The translations under genes were made by a program, and so were the position numbers. The notes under the pieces are model-generated. The model ran no database searches. It saw only the letters and a program-made list of their open reading frames with translations, and had not been told where the DNA came from. From Mesobacillus boroniphilus JCM 21738 (GTDB lineage: Bacteria > Bacillota > Bacilli > Bacillales > Cytobacillaceae), in NCBI RefSeq assembly GCF_000517385.1, contig NZ_BAUW01000013.1, forward strand, positions 1 to 64,000: a DNA stretch of 64,000 bases, given 5' to 3'. Positions 27,823 to 37,206 of this stretch are shown in pieces (within the stretch, counting starts at the first letter, position 1; each line of letters opens with the position of its first letter).

Positions 27823-30700
27823 ATGGCTATGGATAAACTGATTGTCAAAGGCGCCAGGGCCCATAATTTGAAAAATATAGATGTCACCATTCCGAGAGAC
27901 AAGCTTGTTGTGCTGACAGGGCTTTCTGGTTCAGGGAAGTCCTCGCTGGCGTTTGATACCATCTACGCTGAAGGGCAGCGCCGTTATGTAGAATCATTGT
28001 CTGCTTACGCTCGCCAGTTCCTTGGCAGATGGACAAGCCGGATGTCGATTCGATCGAGGGGTTGTCCCCGGCCATTTCGATCGACCAGAAAACGACGAGC
28101 CGTAATCCCCGTTCAACTGTCGGAACGGTGACAGAGATTTATGATTATTTGCGTTTGCTATTCGCCAGGGTGGGGCGTCCAACCTGCCCGGTGCATAATA
28201 TAGAGATTTCATCACAGACAATCGAGCAAATGGTCGACCGTGTGCTCGAATATCCCGAAAGGACAAAGCTGCAAATCCTTGCTCCGCTTGTTTCCGGAAG
28301 GAAGGGAACGCACGCCAAGGTTCTTGAAGATGTGAAAAAACAAGGCTATGTCCGTGTCCGTATTGACGGTGAGATGCATGACCTCGGAGACGAAATCGAG
28401 CTGGAGAAAAACAAAAAGCATTCGGTTGAAGTTGTCATCGACCGGATTGTCGTCAAGGAAGGAATTGCTGCTCGCCTGGCGGACTCGTTGGAAGCCGCGC
28501 TCAAATTAGGTGAAGGCAATGTGCTGATTGATGTGATCGGTGAAGAAGAATTGATGTTCAGCGAAAACCATGCCTGCCCGATTTGCGGCTTCTCGATCGG
28601 CGAGCTTGAACCCCGGATGTTCTCGTTCAACAGCCCGTTTGGCGCCTGCCTGAATGTGACGGTCTCGGTGCGAAGCTGGAGGTTGACGTTGATTTAGTCG
28701 TCCCGAACAAGGAGCTCTCATTAAAACAGCATGCAATCGCTCCATGGGAACCGACAAGCTCTCAGTACTATCCGCAGCTGCTAGAAGCGATCTGCAATCA
28801 TTATGGAATCGATATGGATGTACCGGTGAAAGACCTTCCTGACCACGAGATGGACAAGATTCTATACGGCTCAGAAAAAGACCGGATATATTTCCGCTAT
28901 GAAAATGACTGGGGCCAGGTCCGTGAAAACTATATTGTTTTCGAGGGTGTCCTGAAAAATGTCGAGCGGCGTTATAAGGAAACCGGTTCTGACTATATCC
29001 GGGAACAGATGGAAAAGTACATGGGTGAGCACGCCTGCCCGACTTGTAAAGGATACAGGCTGAAGCGTGAAACCCTTGCTGTCCTTGTGGACGGACGCCA
29101 TATAGGCGAAATCACAGAATTGTCTGTTGAGGATGCGCAGCGATTTTTCCAGGGCCTTGAGCTAACGGAAAAAGAAATGAAGATTGCTAATATGATTTTC
29201 CGGGAGATTACGGAACGCCTTGGCTTCCTGATCAATGTCGGATTGGATTACCTGACGATGAGCCGCGCTGCTGGAACACTTTCCGGTGGGGAGGCCCAGC
29301 GAATCAGGCTCGCAACCCAGATTGGCTCACGCCTCACTGGTGTCCTGTATATCCTTGATGAGCCATCCATTGGTCTGCATCAACGCGACAATGACAGGCT
29401 GATTGATACGCTGAAAAACATGCGTGACATTGGCAATACGCTGATTGTCGTCGAGCATGATGAAGATACGATGCTCGCGGCGGACCACCTGATTGATATT
29501 GGTCCTGGAGCGGGTGTCCATGGCGGTGAAATCATCTCCCAGGGAACTCCAGCAGAGGTGATGGAAGATTCGAATTCGTTGACAGGCCAGTACTTGTCCG
29601 GTAAAAAGTTCATACCGCTGCCGATCGAGCGCAGAAAGCCGGATGGCCGTTTTATCGAAATCAAAGGTGCCAAGGAAAATAACCTTAAAAATGTCAATGT
29701 GAAGTTCCCGCTTGGAATCTTCATGGCTGTGACGGGCGTTTCCGGTTCCGGTAAAAGTACACTGATCAATGAAATCCTGCACAAATCGCTCGCGATGAAG
29801 ATTCACCGGGCAAAAAGCAAGCCAGGGGAATTCAGGGAGATCAAGGGTGTCGACCACCTCGATAAGGTCATCGATATCGACCAGTCGCCAATCGGCCGCA
29901 CACCGAGATCCAACCCAGCTACCTATACTGGCGTGTTTGATGATATTCGCGATGTTTTCGCATCAACCAACGAAGCAAAGGTCCGCGGCTACAAAAAGGG
30001 ACGATTCAGCTTCAACGTTAAAGGTGGACGCTGTGAAGCATGCCGTGGTGATGGAATCATCAAGATTGAGATGCACTTCCTGCCGGATGTGTACGTTCCG
30101 TGTGAAGTGTGCCACGGCAAACGCTACAACCGCGAGACTTTGGAAGTAAAGTACAAAGGCAAAAACATTTCCGATATCCTTGATATGACAGTTGAGGCAG
30201 CGGTTGAATTCTTTGCTAATATCCCGAAGATCGCCCGCAAGCTGCAGACGATATACGATGTCGGGCTTGGCTATATCACACTCGGCCAGCCAGCGACAAC
30301 CCTTTCCGGAGGGGAAGCGCAGCGCGTCAAGCTGGCTTCCGAGCTGCATCGCCGCTCAACCGGCCGGTCCCTGTATATTTTGGACGAGCCAACAACAGGC
30401 TTGCATGTCGATGACATTGCCCGCCTGCTGACAGTCCTGCAGCGTCTTGTTGAAAATGGCGACACCGTACTCGTAATTGAGCATAATCTCGATGTCATCA
30501 AAGCCGCCGACTACATCGTCGACCTCGGACCTGAAGGCGGAGACCGCGGCGGCACAATCGTAGCCACGGGAACACCAGAAAAAATTGCCGAAGTCGAGGA
30601 GTCATACACAGGCAAGTACCTGAAGCCGATTTTGGAACGCGACAGACTACGGATGAAAGAACAAATAGAAGAAAAAGAAAAAAGCACAAGCAATGCATAA
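27823..30700 (+). CDS. uvrA: Excinuclease ABC subunit UvrA (frameshifted)
   Basis: DNA-damage recognition ATPase with two ABC modules. The first module has Walker [10 protein letters not shown] near residue 35 and signature [12 protein letters not shown]. The second has GVSGSGKST and [12 protein letters not shown]. Zinc-binding Cys pairs (CPTC, CEAC...CEVC) are visible. Two single-base losses break the frame: near 28027, where FLGQMDKPD should be read, and near 28655, where CPECDGLG should follow GAC. Bridged length is about 959 residues, against 957 in B. subtilis. In a repair gene this conserved the breaks are almost surely sequencing indels. Ends at a strong terminator. Confidence 0.95.
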
Positions 30701-30731
30701 CCCTTCCCATCAAGAAGGGTTTTTCTTCTTG
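30699..30731 (+). terminator. Terminator of uvrBA
   Basis: AACCCTTC and GAAGGGTT, eight perfect pairs, seven-base loop, followed by TTTCTTCTT. Confidence 0.85.
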
Positions 30732-30764
30732 TAGAGCGTTTCTGGTTTCCAATATTAGTTAACG

Positions 30765-30815
30765 GTGCAATTATTATGACTTTCCGTGCAATTATGGTCA
30801 ACAACAGTGCAATTA
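30765..30815 (+). repeat. 21-bp phased repeat array E (three units)
   Basis: GTGCAATTA recurs at 30765, 30786 and 30807, exactly 21 bases apart, right after the uvrBA terminator. The rest of 30732-31024 shows no gene. Confidence 0.75.
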
Positions 30816-31024
30816 ACACCAATCTCTGAGCAAATGAAGCCAGACCTTAATTTACTCTGCTGCTAAAACCGAAGGAAATCCCCCATATCCCTCCTTCACA
30901 TAACTTTCACCAGCCTGAACTGTTTTTTTACAAGGGGTTACATCTCGATTTGTCGAACTATTTTCATAAAGAAATGAAACTTCACTGGTTCCTGATCGTA
31001 TTAATTTCTAAGGAGATGAAGAGG

Positions 31025-31339
31025 ATGGATACGAAAAGGATTCTGTCTGCTTTGTGTTATTTCAGTATTATGTTTGCCGGAATTTTGTTTCCTCTTGTTG
31101 CTTATTTTGCATCAGAGGATGAGGATGTAAAGGTTCATGCCAAGAAGGCGCTGCTGTCGCACCTTATTCCGCTGATCCCTCTGCCGCTAATTTTAATTGC
31201 TGTTTTCATCGATATGAGCGGAGGATCGGGAGACTTCCCGGTGCTTATGTTTAGCAGCGCTATATTGATGGTTATATTGAGTTTCATCGTACTAATTTGG
31301 AACCTGGTTAAAGGAATAAAAGTACTTAATATAAAATGA
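31025..31339 (+). CDS. yvlA: YvlA-like small membrane protein (DUF4870 type)
   Basis: Protein of 104 residues with three membrane helices. The pattern of a cytoplasmic ASEDEDVKVHAKKALLSH segment between helices one and two is typical of DUF4870 proteins. The ATG at 31025 has GGAG nine bases upstream; the longer frame from 30950 is unlikely. First gene of a yvlA-yvlB-yvlC-yvlD operon, as in B. subtilis, where the cluster is linked to envelope stress. The gap to yvlB is 14 bases. Precise function unknown. Confidence 0.75.
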   Translation: MDTKRILSALCYFSIMFAGILFPLVAYFASEDEDVKVHAKKALLSHLIPLIPLPLILIAVFIDMSGGSGDFPVLMFSSAILMVILSFIVLIWNLVKGIKVLNIK

Positions 31340-31353
31340 GGGGGACGAACCAT

Positions 31354-32461
31354 ATGAAGGAAGAACGGAAACGGATACTCAAGCTTGTTGAGGAAGGAAA
31401 AATGACGGTTGATGAAGCTTTGTTCTTAATCGAGAAGCTGGAACAGGGAAAAACGCAGCGGCAGGCAAACACTGCGTATCTGACAACGGATGTAAAGTTT
31501 GAAGAAGCGAAGAAAGAAGAGTTCAAAAAGGAAGATTTCAATACTTATAAATTTAACTCTATGAAAGACAAGGTGCTGGATTTTGTCGATTCAGCATTCA
31601 AGAAAATAAAAGATTTCGATTTGGATCTTAATTTTGGCCAGTCCGTGGATATCTCTCATATTTTCCAGCGGGGCGATGCTTATCTGAACCATGTCGATAT
31701 TGATATGGCGAATGGATCGGTAAAAGTCGTGCCGTGGGAGCAAAAGGATGTCCGTATCGAGTGCAGCGCGAAAGTGTATCGTGTCGAAAATCAGGATGAA
31801 GCGCGCAAGAAGTTTTTGGAGGATGCCATTTTCACAATTGAAAATCAGAAGCTCCGGTTTTCTGTCCAGCAGAAGTGGATGAAGGTTGATGCAGTCATCC
31901 ATATTCCAAAAGAAGAATATGAAAATGTTCGGATCCGTTTGTTTAATGGATCGATTGAAGGTGAAAACTTAACAGTGAAGGATTGCCGGGCAAAGACAGC
32001 AAACGGGAAAGTTTTGCTTGGAAATCTCGAGTGCGGAAAGCTGGAAACTGAAACAGCTAATGGAACAATCAACATCTCCAGAAGCGCAATCAAGGACCTT
32101 GAGGCTGAAACAATCAATGGAGCAATCAAGCTGATGGCTCTTTTGACAATGTCGACCTTCAATCTTTCAACGGAAACGTGACTTGCACAGTGAATAATAA
32201 TGATTGCGAAAGTGTGGAAGTGAAGGCGACTACTGGAAGCATCGAAGTCTTCCTTCCGGAGAAGACGCCAGCGAGCGGTGAGCTGAAATCGAACCTTGGC
32301 GGCTTTACGATTGAACTCGACGGCATCCAGGTTGTTGAGGAGAAGAGCGACATGGTTCAAAAAAATCTTCGCTTCAACCAGCTGATTCAGGTCAAAAAGC
32401 TGTCAGACTCCATGCGGATACCAAAACCGGCTCAATCACCGTGAAAAAATTAATCCAATAG
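31354..32461 (+). CDS. yvlB: YvlB-like DUF4097 protein (frameshifted)
   Basis: The N-terminal 30 residues (KEERKRILKLVEEGKMTVDE) form a helical SHOCT-like segment. A long beta-repeat DUF4097 domain follows, with recurring NGSVKV, NGSIEG, NGKVLL and NGTINI turns, the mark of a putative adhesin-like beta solenoid. Two breaks, near 32140 and 32395, are bridged to give KTGSITVKK at the end; joined length is about 367 residues, close to B. subtilis YvlB. The ATG has GAGGGGG nine bases upstream. Role in envelope stress is inferred from operon context. Confidence 0.82.
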
Positions 32462-32490
32462 TATTGTGGAAACAGGAAGGGTGATATGAA

Positions 32491-32682
32491 ATGAAATTAA
32501 CCCGCTCACGTAAAAATCGAATGCTGGCAGGTGTGATCGGAGGCATGGCTGAATCCTTTGGGATGAGTGCGGCACTGTTACGTATATTGTTTGTAATCTT
32601 GACGTTCAGCACTGCCTTCTTTCCAATGGCTATGATTTACCTTGTGCTTGTTTTTGTGCTGCCGAACAGGGAAGGGTATTAA
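32491..32682 (+). CDS. yvlC: PspC domain protein YvlC
   Basis: A 63-residue PspC-type membrane protein. Basic N-terminus KLTRSRKNRMLAGVIGGMAE, then one long hydrophobic helix. PspC proteins sense or transmit membrane stress. Start ATG with AAGGGTGAT about nine bases upstream. It lies 29 bases after yvlB and three bases before yvlD, consistent with one transcript. Confidence 0.88.
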   Translation: MKLTRSRKNRMLAGVIGGMAESFGMSAALLRILFVILTFSTAFFPMAMIYLVLVFVLPNREGY

Positions 32683-32685
32683 AAA

Positions 32686-33042
32686 ATGAGATGGTTGTTA
32701 GGAATTGTTATTAATGCCGTTCTATTCATGGCTCTTGCTGGTTACTTCGAGAATGAGATTTATCTATCCGGTTTCGGCGCTGCTCTAGGAGCAAGTTTCA
32801 TTCTATCGATATTGAATGTTCTCGTTAAACCAATCTTGATTTTGCTGACGCTGCCTGTAACGGTGCTCAGCCTGGGGCTATTCTTGTTTGTCATCAATGC
32901 AATCACACTTATGCTGACGGATAGTTTGATGGGGAGCTCATTTGAGATATCCAGTTTTGGCATGGCGCTGCTTACGGCGATTATCATGTCAGTCGCAAAC
33001 CTGATCATCCAGAACACATTTTTACGAGAATCAAAAGACTAG
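32686..33042 (+). CDS. yvlD: Phage holin family IV-type membrane protein YvlD
   Basis: A 118-residue protein with four membrane helices. The sequence ILNVLVKPILILLTLPVTVL is the diagnostic segment of the YvlD / Mycobacterium Rv-type four-helix family. Last gene of yvlABCD. Despite the family name there is no sign of phage around it. Function unknown; envelope stress is suggested by its partners. Confidence 0.88.
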   Translation: MRWLLGIVINAVLFMALAGYFENEIYLSGFGAALGASFILSILNVLVKPILILLTLPVTVLSLGLFLFVINAITLMLTDSLMGSSFEISSFGMALLTAIIMSVANLIIQNTFLRESKD

Positions 33043-33043
33043 G

Positions 33044-33077
33044 AAAATGGCCGGCACATATATGTGTCGGCCATTTT
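33044..33077. terminator. Bidirectional terminator between yvlD and the amidase gene
   Basis: AAAATGGCCG and CGGCCATTTT arms within a 34-base inverted repeat lie between two convergent genes, with runs of A and T at each end. Confidence 0.85.
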
Positions 33078-33806
33078 CTATTCTTGATCAATATAAACAT
33101 CAAAGCCGGCTTTCCTTAAACGTTCGGCAAGTTCCTTGGCGTTTTCCTCGTTTTCGAATGCTCCTGCCTGGACCTTATATAGTCCGTCTTTCTTTGCTGC
33201 CGCAGGAGATTTGGCTGGTGGCGGAGCAGGTGCTGGTGCAGGAGCGGCATTTGCCTTTCTCTGCAGGTTGAACTGTTCTGCCAATGCTTTAACAATGCCT
33301 TCTGCAATCGTTCTGCGGTATGTTTCAGAACGCAGCAGCTTAATTTCATTGCGGTTAGTCATGAATCCACATTCCACTAGAACGGCATCCATTTTCGTTT
33401 CCCTCAGGACATGGAAATCGGCTGTTTTTACGTCGCGGTTATCGAGGCCCGTCGAGATGACAAGATTGCGCTGGATTTTTTGGGCCAACTGATAAGCTAC
33501 AGGCGGCCTGGTTGGATAGACAAATGTTTCAATACCGCCGACATTGTTCCAGCCGCCGCCAAAGGCATTGGCATGGATCGAAACAAATATATCTACATTC
33601 AGGCTGTTTGCCTTATCTGTCCTGGCCTTCAATGACACATCTCGCTGATCGGAATGAGAGAAAGACACTGTGACATTTTTATAGTTTGCCAGCAGCTGTC
33701 TGGCATAATTCGCCACAGCCCTGTTAAACTCATATTCTCTCATACCATCGGGACTTCGCTTACCCGGGGTGTTGTAGCCATGCCCAGCATCTAGCATGAT
33801 CTTCAC
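33078..33806 (-). CDS. N-acetylmuramoyl-L-alanine amidase with SPOR domain, CwlC-like
   Basis: Zinc amidase that cuts the bond between MurNAc and the stem peptide. Amidase_3 domain (residues 1-175): KIMLDAGHG carries the first metal His, then REYEFNRAVA with the Glu, SIHANAFGG with the second His, and VECGFMTNR with the catalytic Glu. A Pro/Ala-rich linker (about 185-205) leads to a C-terminal SPOR domain (YKVQAGAFENEENAKELAER) that binds denuded glycan. There is no signal peptide, as in B. subtilis CwlC, which lyses the mother cell late in sporulation. The start is the GTG at 33806, with GGAAGG ten bases upstream; the GTG at 33815 overlaps that site. Confidence 0.88.
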   Translation of the reverse strand: MKIMLDAGHGYNTPGKRSPDGMREYEFNRAVANYARQLLANYKNVTVSFSHSDQRDVSLKARTDKANSLNVDIFVSIHANAFGGGWNNVGGIETFVYPTRPPVAYQLAQKIQRNLVISTGLDNRDVKTADFHVLRETKMDAVLVECGFMTNRNEIKLLRSETYRRTIAEGIVKALAEQFNLQRKANAAPAPAPAPPPAKSPAAAKKDGLYKVQAGAFENEENAKELAERLRKAGFDVYIDQE

Positions 33807-33976
33807 TATATTCACACCTTCCGAAAGAAGTTTTCCTCATCAGTATATATATGACCAAAGGCGGAAAAAGGACATAGTGACATCAGATATAGGCTGTTTT
33901 TACACTGCATTTTCTTTTTCGGAACCATTGTTTAAACTGCTTCGGGAAATCATCCACTCACGAGACGGAAAAAAAC

Positions 33977-34202
33977 TACTTATTCAACTCAAAAATATCT
34001 TCCAACCGCTGGGACATGAATTCATGGGCATCCTGGATTCCGAGGTATAAAAATGAGGAGCAAGTTTGTCGGCAACAAATTCAAGGATCAGCAGGGCTGC
34101 CAGGTCTCCCAGTTCCTCACCACGTTCCTCAAGGAAATATATTTTGATTTCATCTGTCATTAGATTCTTGGCGTGATCATCAACCTGAAGGTTCTTAAGC
34201 AT
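33977..34202 (-). CDS. DUF2164-like small protein (frameshifted)
   Basis: Small acidic protein of about 74 residues after bridging one frameshift near 34045. The segment EIKIYFLEERGEELGDLAAL and the corrected end GIQDAHEFMSQRLEDIFE match the DUF2164 pattern. The ATG at 34202 has GAAGGAG eight bases upstream. The uncorrected frame ends differently at 33984. Function unknown. It lies between the amidase and the nag operon, transcribed on the same strand but separated from both by gaps. Confidence 0.65.
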
Positions 34203-34351
34203 GGTATCTACTCCTTCTTTGTTTATTTCCCCAATTTTAAGCCAATCAGTCAAATAATTCGACAAGAGGGTTCGATTATTTCCGTGGAAATAAGCTGAGT
34301 GATATTTTCCTTTTCGACATTTCGCTAAAATCTATTAAGAAATAACTGCAA

Positions 34352-34377
34352 AAAAAGGGACCGAGTGGGGTCTCTTC
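34352..34377 (-). terminator. Terminator of the nag operon
   Basis: On the minus strand GAGACC and GGTCCC arms (one mismatch) are followed by TTTTTTT, just after nagR. Confidence 0.55.
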
Positions 34378-34383
34378 AGATAA

Positions 34384-35109
34384 TTAGCCACGCTGCATGG
34401 TGTGCACGAATTTGTATCGATCAGCGCGATAGGCTGATTTGACGAATTCGAATGGTGTGCCATCTTTTAAATGCGATGTCCTGAGAATCAGCAGGACAGG
34501 GGAACCTTTTTCAATTTCGAGGAGGCGCAGTTCCTGTTCCTTAGCAATCGATGCTTCGATTTGCTGGGTGGCTTCGTGGATGGTAAGCGATAATTTTTCT
34601 TCGATATACTGGTAAAGTGACTGGTTGATGATTTCCTCTGTCAAACCCTTAACCAGATTAGCCGGGAGATAGGTGGTCTCAAGAGCCATCGGAACATTGT
34701 CTGCAAGCCTGACGCGTTTGATTTCATATACTGGTGTATTTTCGCTAAGCCTGAGCCGCTCGGCTATTTCCCTACCGGACGGGATAATTTCAAACGAAAC
34801 CAGTTTGCTTCCCGGTGTGAAGCCGCGTTCTTTCATATCTTCGGTGAAACTTGTCAATCCCTGCAGGCGCTGTTCGACTTTCTTTTTGTTCACGAACGTG
34901 CCTTTGCCTTTTTGGCGGTATAAATATCCATCATTCACAAGGTTAGTCAATGCCTGCCTGATCGTCATCCTGCTGATCTGGAACATATCGGCATAGACGC
35001 GTTCGGAGGGGATCGCTTCATCTGGCTCGAGGTCGCCATTATCAATTTGGGCTTTTATATACTCCTCGAGCTGGTGGTAAATAGGTATTGGTGAATTTTT
35101 ATCTATCAT
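34384..35109 (-). CDS. nagR: GntR/HutC family repressor NagR (YvoA)
   Basis: Transcriptional repressor of amino-sugar use. Winged-helix domain (residues 1-75) with PSERVYADMFQISRMTIRQA, then a UTRA effector domain (about 90-235) ending FEFVKSAYRADRYKFV. In B. subtilis the homologue YvoA binds glucosamine 6-phosphate or GlcNAc 6-phosphate and releases dre sites. Three matching boxes occur in this window (37151, 37190, 40717). The ATG has AGGAG nine bases upstream. Third gene of nagA-nagB-nagR, 40 bases after nagB, the same order as B. subtilis. Confidence 0.93.
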   Translation of the reverse strand: MIDKNSPIPIYHQLEEYIKAQIDNGDLEPDEAIPSERVYADMFQISRMTIRQALTNLVNDGYLYRQKGKGTFVNKKKVEQRLQGLTSFTEDMKERGFTPGSKLVSFEIIPSGREIAERLRLSENTPVYEIKRVRLADNVPMALETTYLPANLVKGLTEEIINQSLYQYIEEKLSLTIHEATQQIEASIAKEQELRLLEIEKGSPVLLILRTSHLKDGTPFEFVKSAYRADRYKFVHTMQRG

Positions 35110-35149
35110 AGGTCATTCTCCTGACTGCTTGCAATTTTTCAGAAGATGC

Positions 35150-35875
35150 TTAAAGCAATGCTGTCGCATCTTTATCAGCGAAAATCGTGACATTTTCATG
35201 GTTTTTGAGAGCCGAGGCAGGGAATTGTTCGCTGACATCGCCATTCATTAAAGTAGCGAGTGCTTTTGCCTTGGAAGCACCGGAAACAAGCAGGAAGATT
35301 TCCTTGCTGTCCATAATCGAGGCAATCCCCATGGTAATGGCTTGCTTAGGAACGTCTTCCAGTGATTCAAAAAATCTTGAGTTCGCCTTGCGCGTGCTTT
35401 CTGCCAGTTCGATGGTATGCGTTCTGCTGTCAAAGGGTGTACCTGGCTCGTTAAAACCAATATGGCCGTTCTGCCCAATTCCGAGAATTTGCAGATCGAT
35501 GCCGCCATGCTCATTAATGAACTGTTCATAGCGTCTGCATTCCTCATCCAAATCCTTCGCTGTCCCATCTGGAATATGCGTCTGTTCAAGTGGTATGTCA
35601 ATGTGCTCGAATAAATGTTCACACATAAAGTAGTGATAGCTATTACGGTCTTTTTTCGAAATGCCGATGTATTCGTCCAGGTTGAACGTGTTAATTTCTT
35701 TATAGGAGATACTGTTCTCCATATGGTCTCTGATGAGCTCCTGATAAAGGCCTGTGGGTGTGCTCCCGGTAGCAAGTCCAAGGTTTAGCGCTGGATTGCT
35801 CTTGATTCGCGTGATGATTCCCTTTGCAGCTTGCTGGCTAAGCTCCTCGTAATTTGTAGTTGTAATCAGTTTCAA
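35150..35875 (-). CDS. nagB: Glucosamine-6-phosphate deaminase NagB
   Basis: Converts glucosamine 6-phosphate to fructose 6-phosphate and ammonia. The 241 residues show GLATGSTPTGLYQEL (phosphate binding), FNLDEYIG (catalytic Asp) and GIGQNGHIGFNEPG (catalytic loop). I favour a TTG start at 35875, with AGAGGTG about six bases upstream, giving MKLITTTNYEEL; an ATG two codons earlier (35881) is too near the ribosome site but cannot be excluded. Frames further upstream overlap nagA. It follows nagA by about 20 bases and feeds glycolysis. Confidence 0.93.
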   Translation of the reverse strand: MKLITTTNYEELSQQAAKGIITRIKSNPALNLGLATGSTPTGLYQELIRDHMENSISYKEINTFNLDEYIGISKKDRNSYHYFMCEHLFEHIDIPLEQTHIPDGTAKDLDEECRRYEQFINEHGGIDLQILGIGQNGHIGFNEPGTPFDSRTHTIELAESTRKANSRFFESLEDVPKQAITMGIASIMDSKEIFLLVSGASKAKALATLMNGDVSEQFPASALKNHENVTIFADKDATALL

Positions 35876-35898
35876 CGTCATCACCTCTTTCAAAGCTG

Positions 35899-37071
35899 TT
35901 ATGAACGGGTATAGCTCGCAGCACCCCGGCAAAACGCCATGGCAACTTCGTGGTTGCGGTCAAGTACGACAAGGTCTGCATCCTTTCCTGAAGCAATGCT
36001 TCCTTTCCGGTCGAAAACCTTCAGCTGTTTTGCAGGATTCTCACTGGCTAGCTTCACTGCTTCTTCAAGACTTATGCCTGTGAATTCCATCATGTTTTTT
36101 AAAGAATCTTTCATTTTTAAAATGCTTCCAGCCAGCGTGCCATCAGCTAAAAGTGCTTTTCCATCGGCAACACTAACGACCTGTCCGCCGAGATCATAGC
36201 TGCCATTTTTAAGGCATTTCGCTCGCATTGAGTCGGTGATTAAAATGACACCATCTTTTCCTTTGGCGCGAATCGATAGATGTAGCATTTCGGGAACGAC
36301 ATGGATTCCGTCTGCAATCATCTCGATTTTCAACTCATCAAAAAGCAGAGCGGCACCGGCGACGCCCGGATCTCGATGATGCATCCCGCGCATGCCATTG
36401 AATAAATGGGTCACATGGGTAGCTCCTGCCTTAACGGCCTCAGCCATCTGTCCATAGGTGGCATCTGAATGGCCAACCGAGGCAATGACACCGTTTTTGG
36501 CCAGGTATGCAATAAGCTCATTGCCATTTTCTTTTTCCGGAGCAAGTGTCACGAGCTTGATATTATTGCCGGAAGCCTGCTGCATTTTGGCAAACAGTTC
36601 AATATCAGGTGTGATAATGTGTTCGGCCGGCTGGGCCCCTTTGCAGGACTCGTTGATAAAAGGCCCTTCCAGATGTAGCCCGAGCACCTCCGCTTTTCCT
36701 GGACCGTTATGTTGGCTGATATAGTCGGCAGCATTCTCCAATGCTTTCATAATTGCCTTTTGATCCTGGGTGATTGTCGTTGCCAGGAAGCTGGTTGTTC
36801 CTTCCTCAGGCAGGATGGAGGCCATCGTCGACATGGCTTCCGTCGTCGCGTCCATCGTGTCTGCTCCGCCAGCACCGTGGATATGAACATCGATGAATCC
36901 CGGAACAACAGTGCTGTCCTCGGGAAACTCAATGACCTCACCCTGATGCTGGGGGAGGGAGGAGGCCAGTCCTGTTTGAGCAATCTTCCCATCCTGTATA
37001 TGAATGTATCCTTTTTCAATCATGCCCTCTTGTGTTAATACTCTGGCGTTGACTAGTAATAATTCCTTCAT
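35899..37071 (-). CDS. nagA: N-acetylglucosamine-6-phosphate deacetylase NagA
   Basis: Amidohydrolase that removes acetate from GlcNAc 6-phosphate. The 390 residues include the metal motif PGFIDVHIHGAGG (near 60), HLEGPF (metal-binding Glu, near 128), ASVGHSDATY and VTHLFNGM (metal His residues) and ILITDSMRA (catalytic Asp, near 280). First gene of nagA-nagB-nagR, read from a promoter whose -35 is covered by a NagR box. The ATG has AGGTGATT nearby. Its substrate is supplied by MurQ upstream and possibly by a GlcNAc PTS elsewhere. Confidence 0.94.
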   Translation of the reverse strand: MKELLLVNARVLTQEGMIEKGYIHIQDGKIAQTGLASSLPQHQGEVIEFPEDSTVVPGFIDVHIHGAGGADTMDATTEAMSTMASILPEEGTTSFLATTITQDQKAIMKALENAADYISQHNGPGKAEVLGLHLEGPFINESCKGAQPAEHIITPDIELFAKMQQASGNNIKLVTLAPEKENGNELIAYLAKNGVIASVGHSDATYGQMAEAVKAGATHVTHLFNGMRGMHHRDPGVAGAALLFDELKIEMIADGIHVVPEMLHLSIRAKGKDGVILITDSMRAKCLKNGSYDLGGQVVSVADGKALLADGTLAGSILKMKDSLKNMMEFTGISLEEAVKLASENPAKQLKVFDRKGSIASGKDADLVVLDRNHEVAMAFCRGAASYTRS

Positions 37072-37130
37072 TTTTAAATCACCTGAAAGTTATGTCCTCG
37101 TTCTTCTTTTCTTTACCATCTATCACTTAT

Positions 37131-37168
37131 ATTATACAAATACCGACATGGGTTGTCTATACCACATT
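37131..37168 (-). promoter_or_regulatory. nagA promoter with overlapping NagR (dre) box
   Basis: Minus strand -35 TAGACA (37159-37154) and -10 TATAAT (37136-37131) with a 17-base spacer. The box AATGTGGTATAGACAACC (37168-37151) matches the B. subtilis YvoA site ATTGGTATAGACAACT and covers the -35, so bound NagR should block transcription. Confidence 0.8.
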
Positions 37169-37188
37169 TGACTATAAACGATAACTCC

Positions 37189-37206
37189 TGTGTGGTATAG
37201 ACAACA
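37189..37206 (+). promoter_or_regulatory. Second NagR (dre) box abutting murQ
   Basis: TGTGTGGTATAGACAACA lies in opposite orientation to the box at 37151-37168, 20 bases away, and ends next to the murQ stop codon. The pair could also fold as a hairpin in the murQ transcript. Confidence 0.7.

Noticed and set aside
32686-33042. Prophage signal from the holin-family name of YvlD
   Set aside because: The gene lies in the chromosomal yvlABCD operon and no phage gene is nearby.
33796-34050. Plus-strand 84-residue frame opposite the amidase and DUF2164-like genes
   Set aside because: Mostly antisense to the DUF2164-like gene, without a ribosome site.
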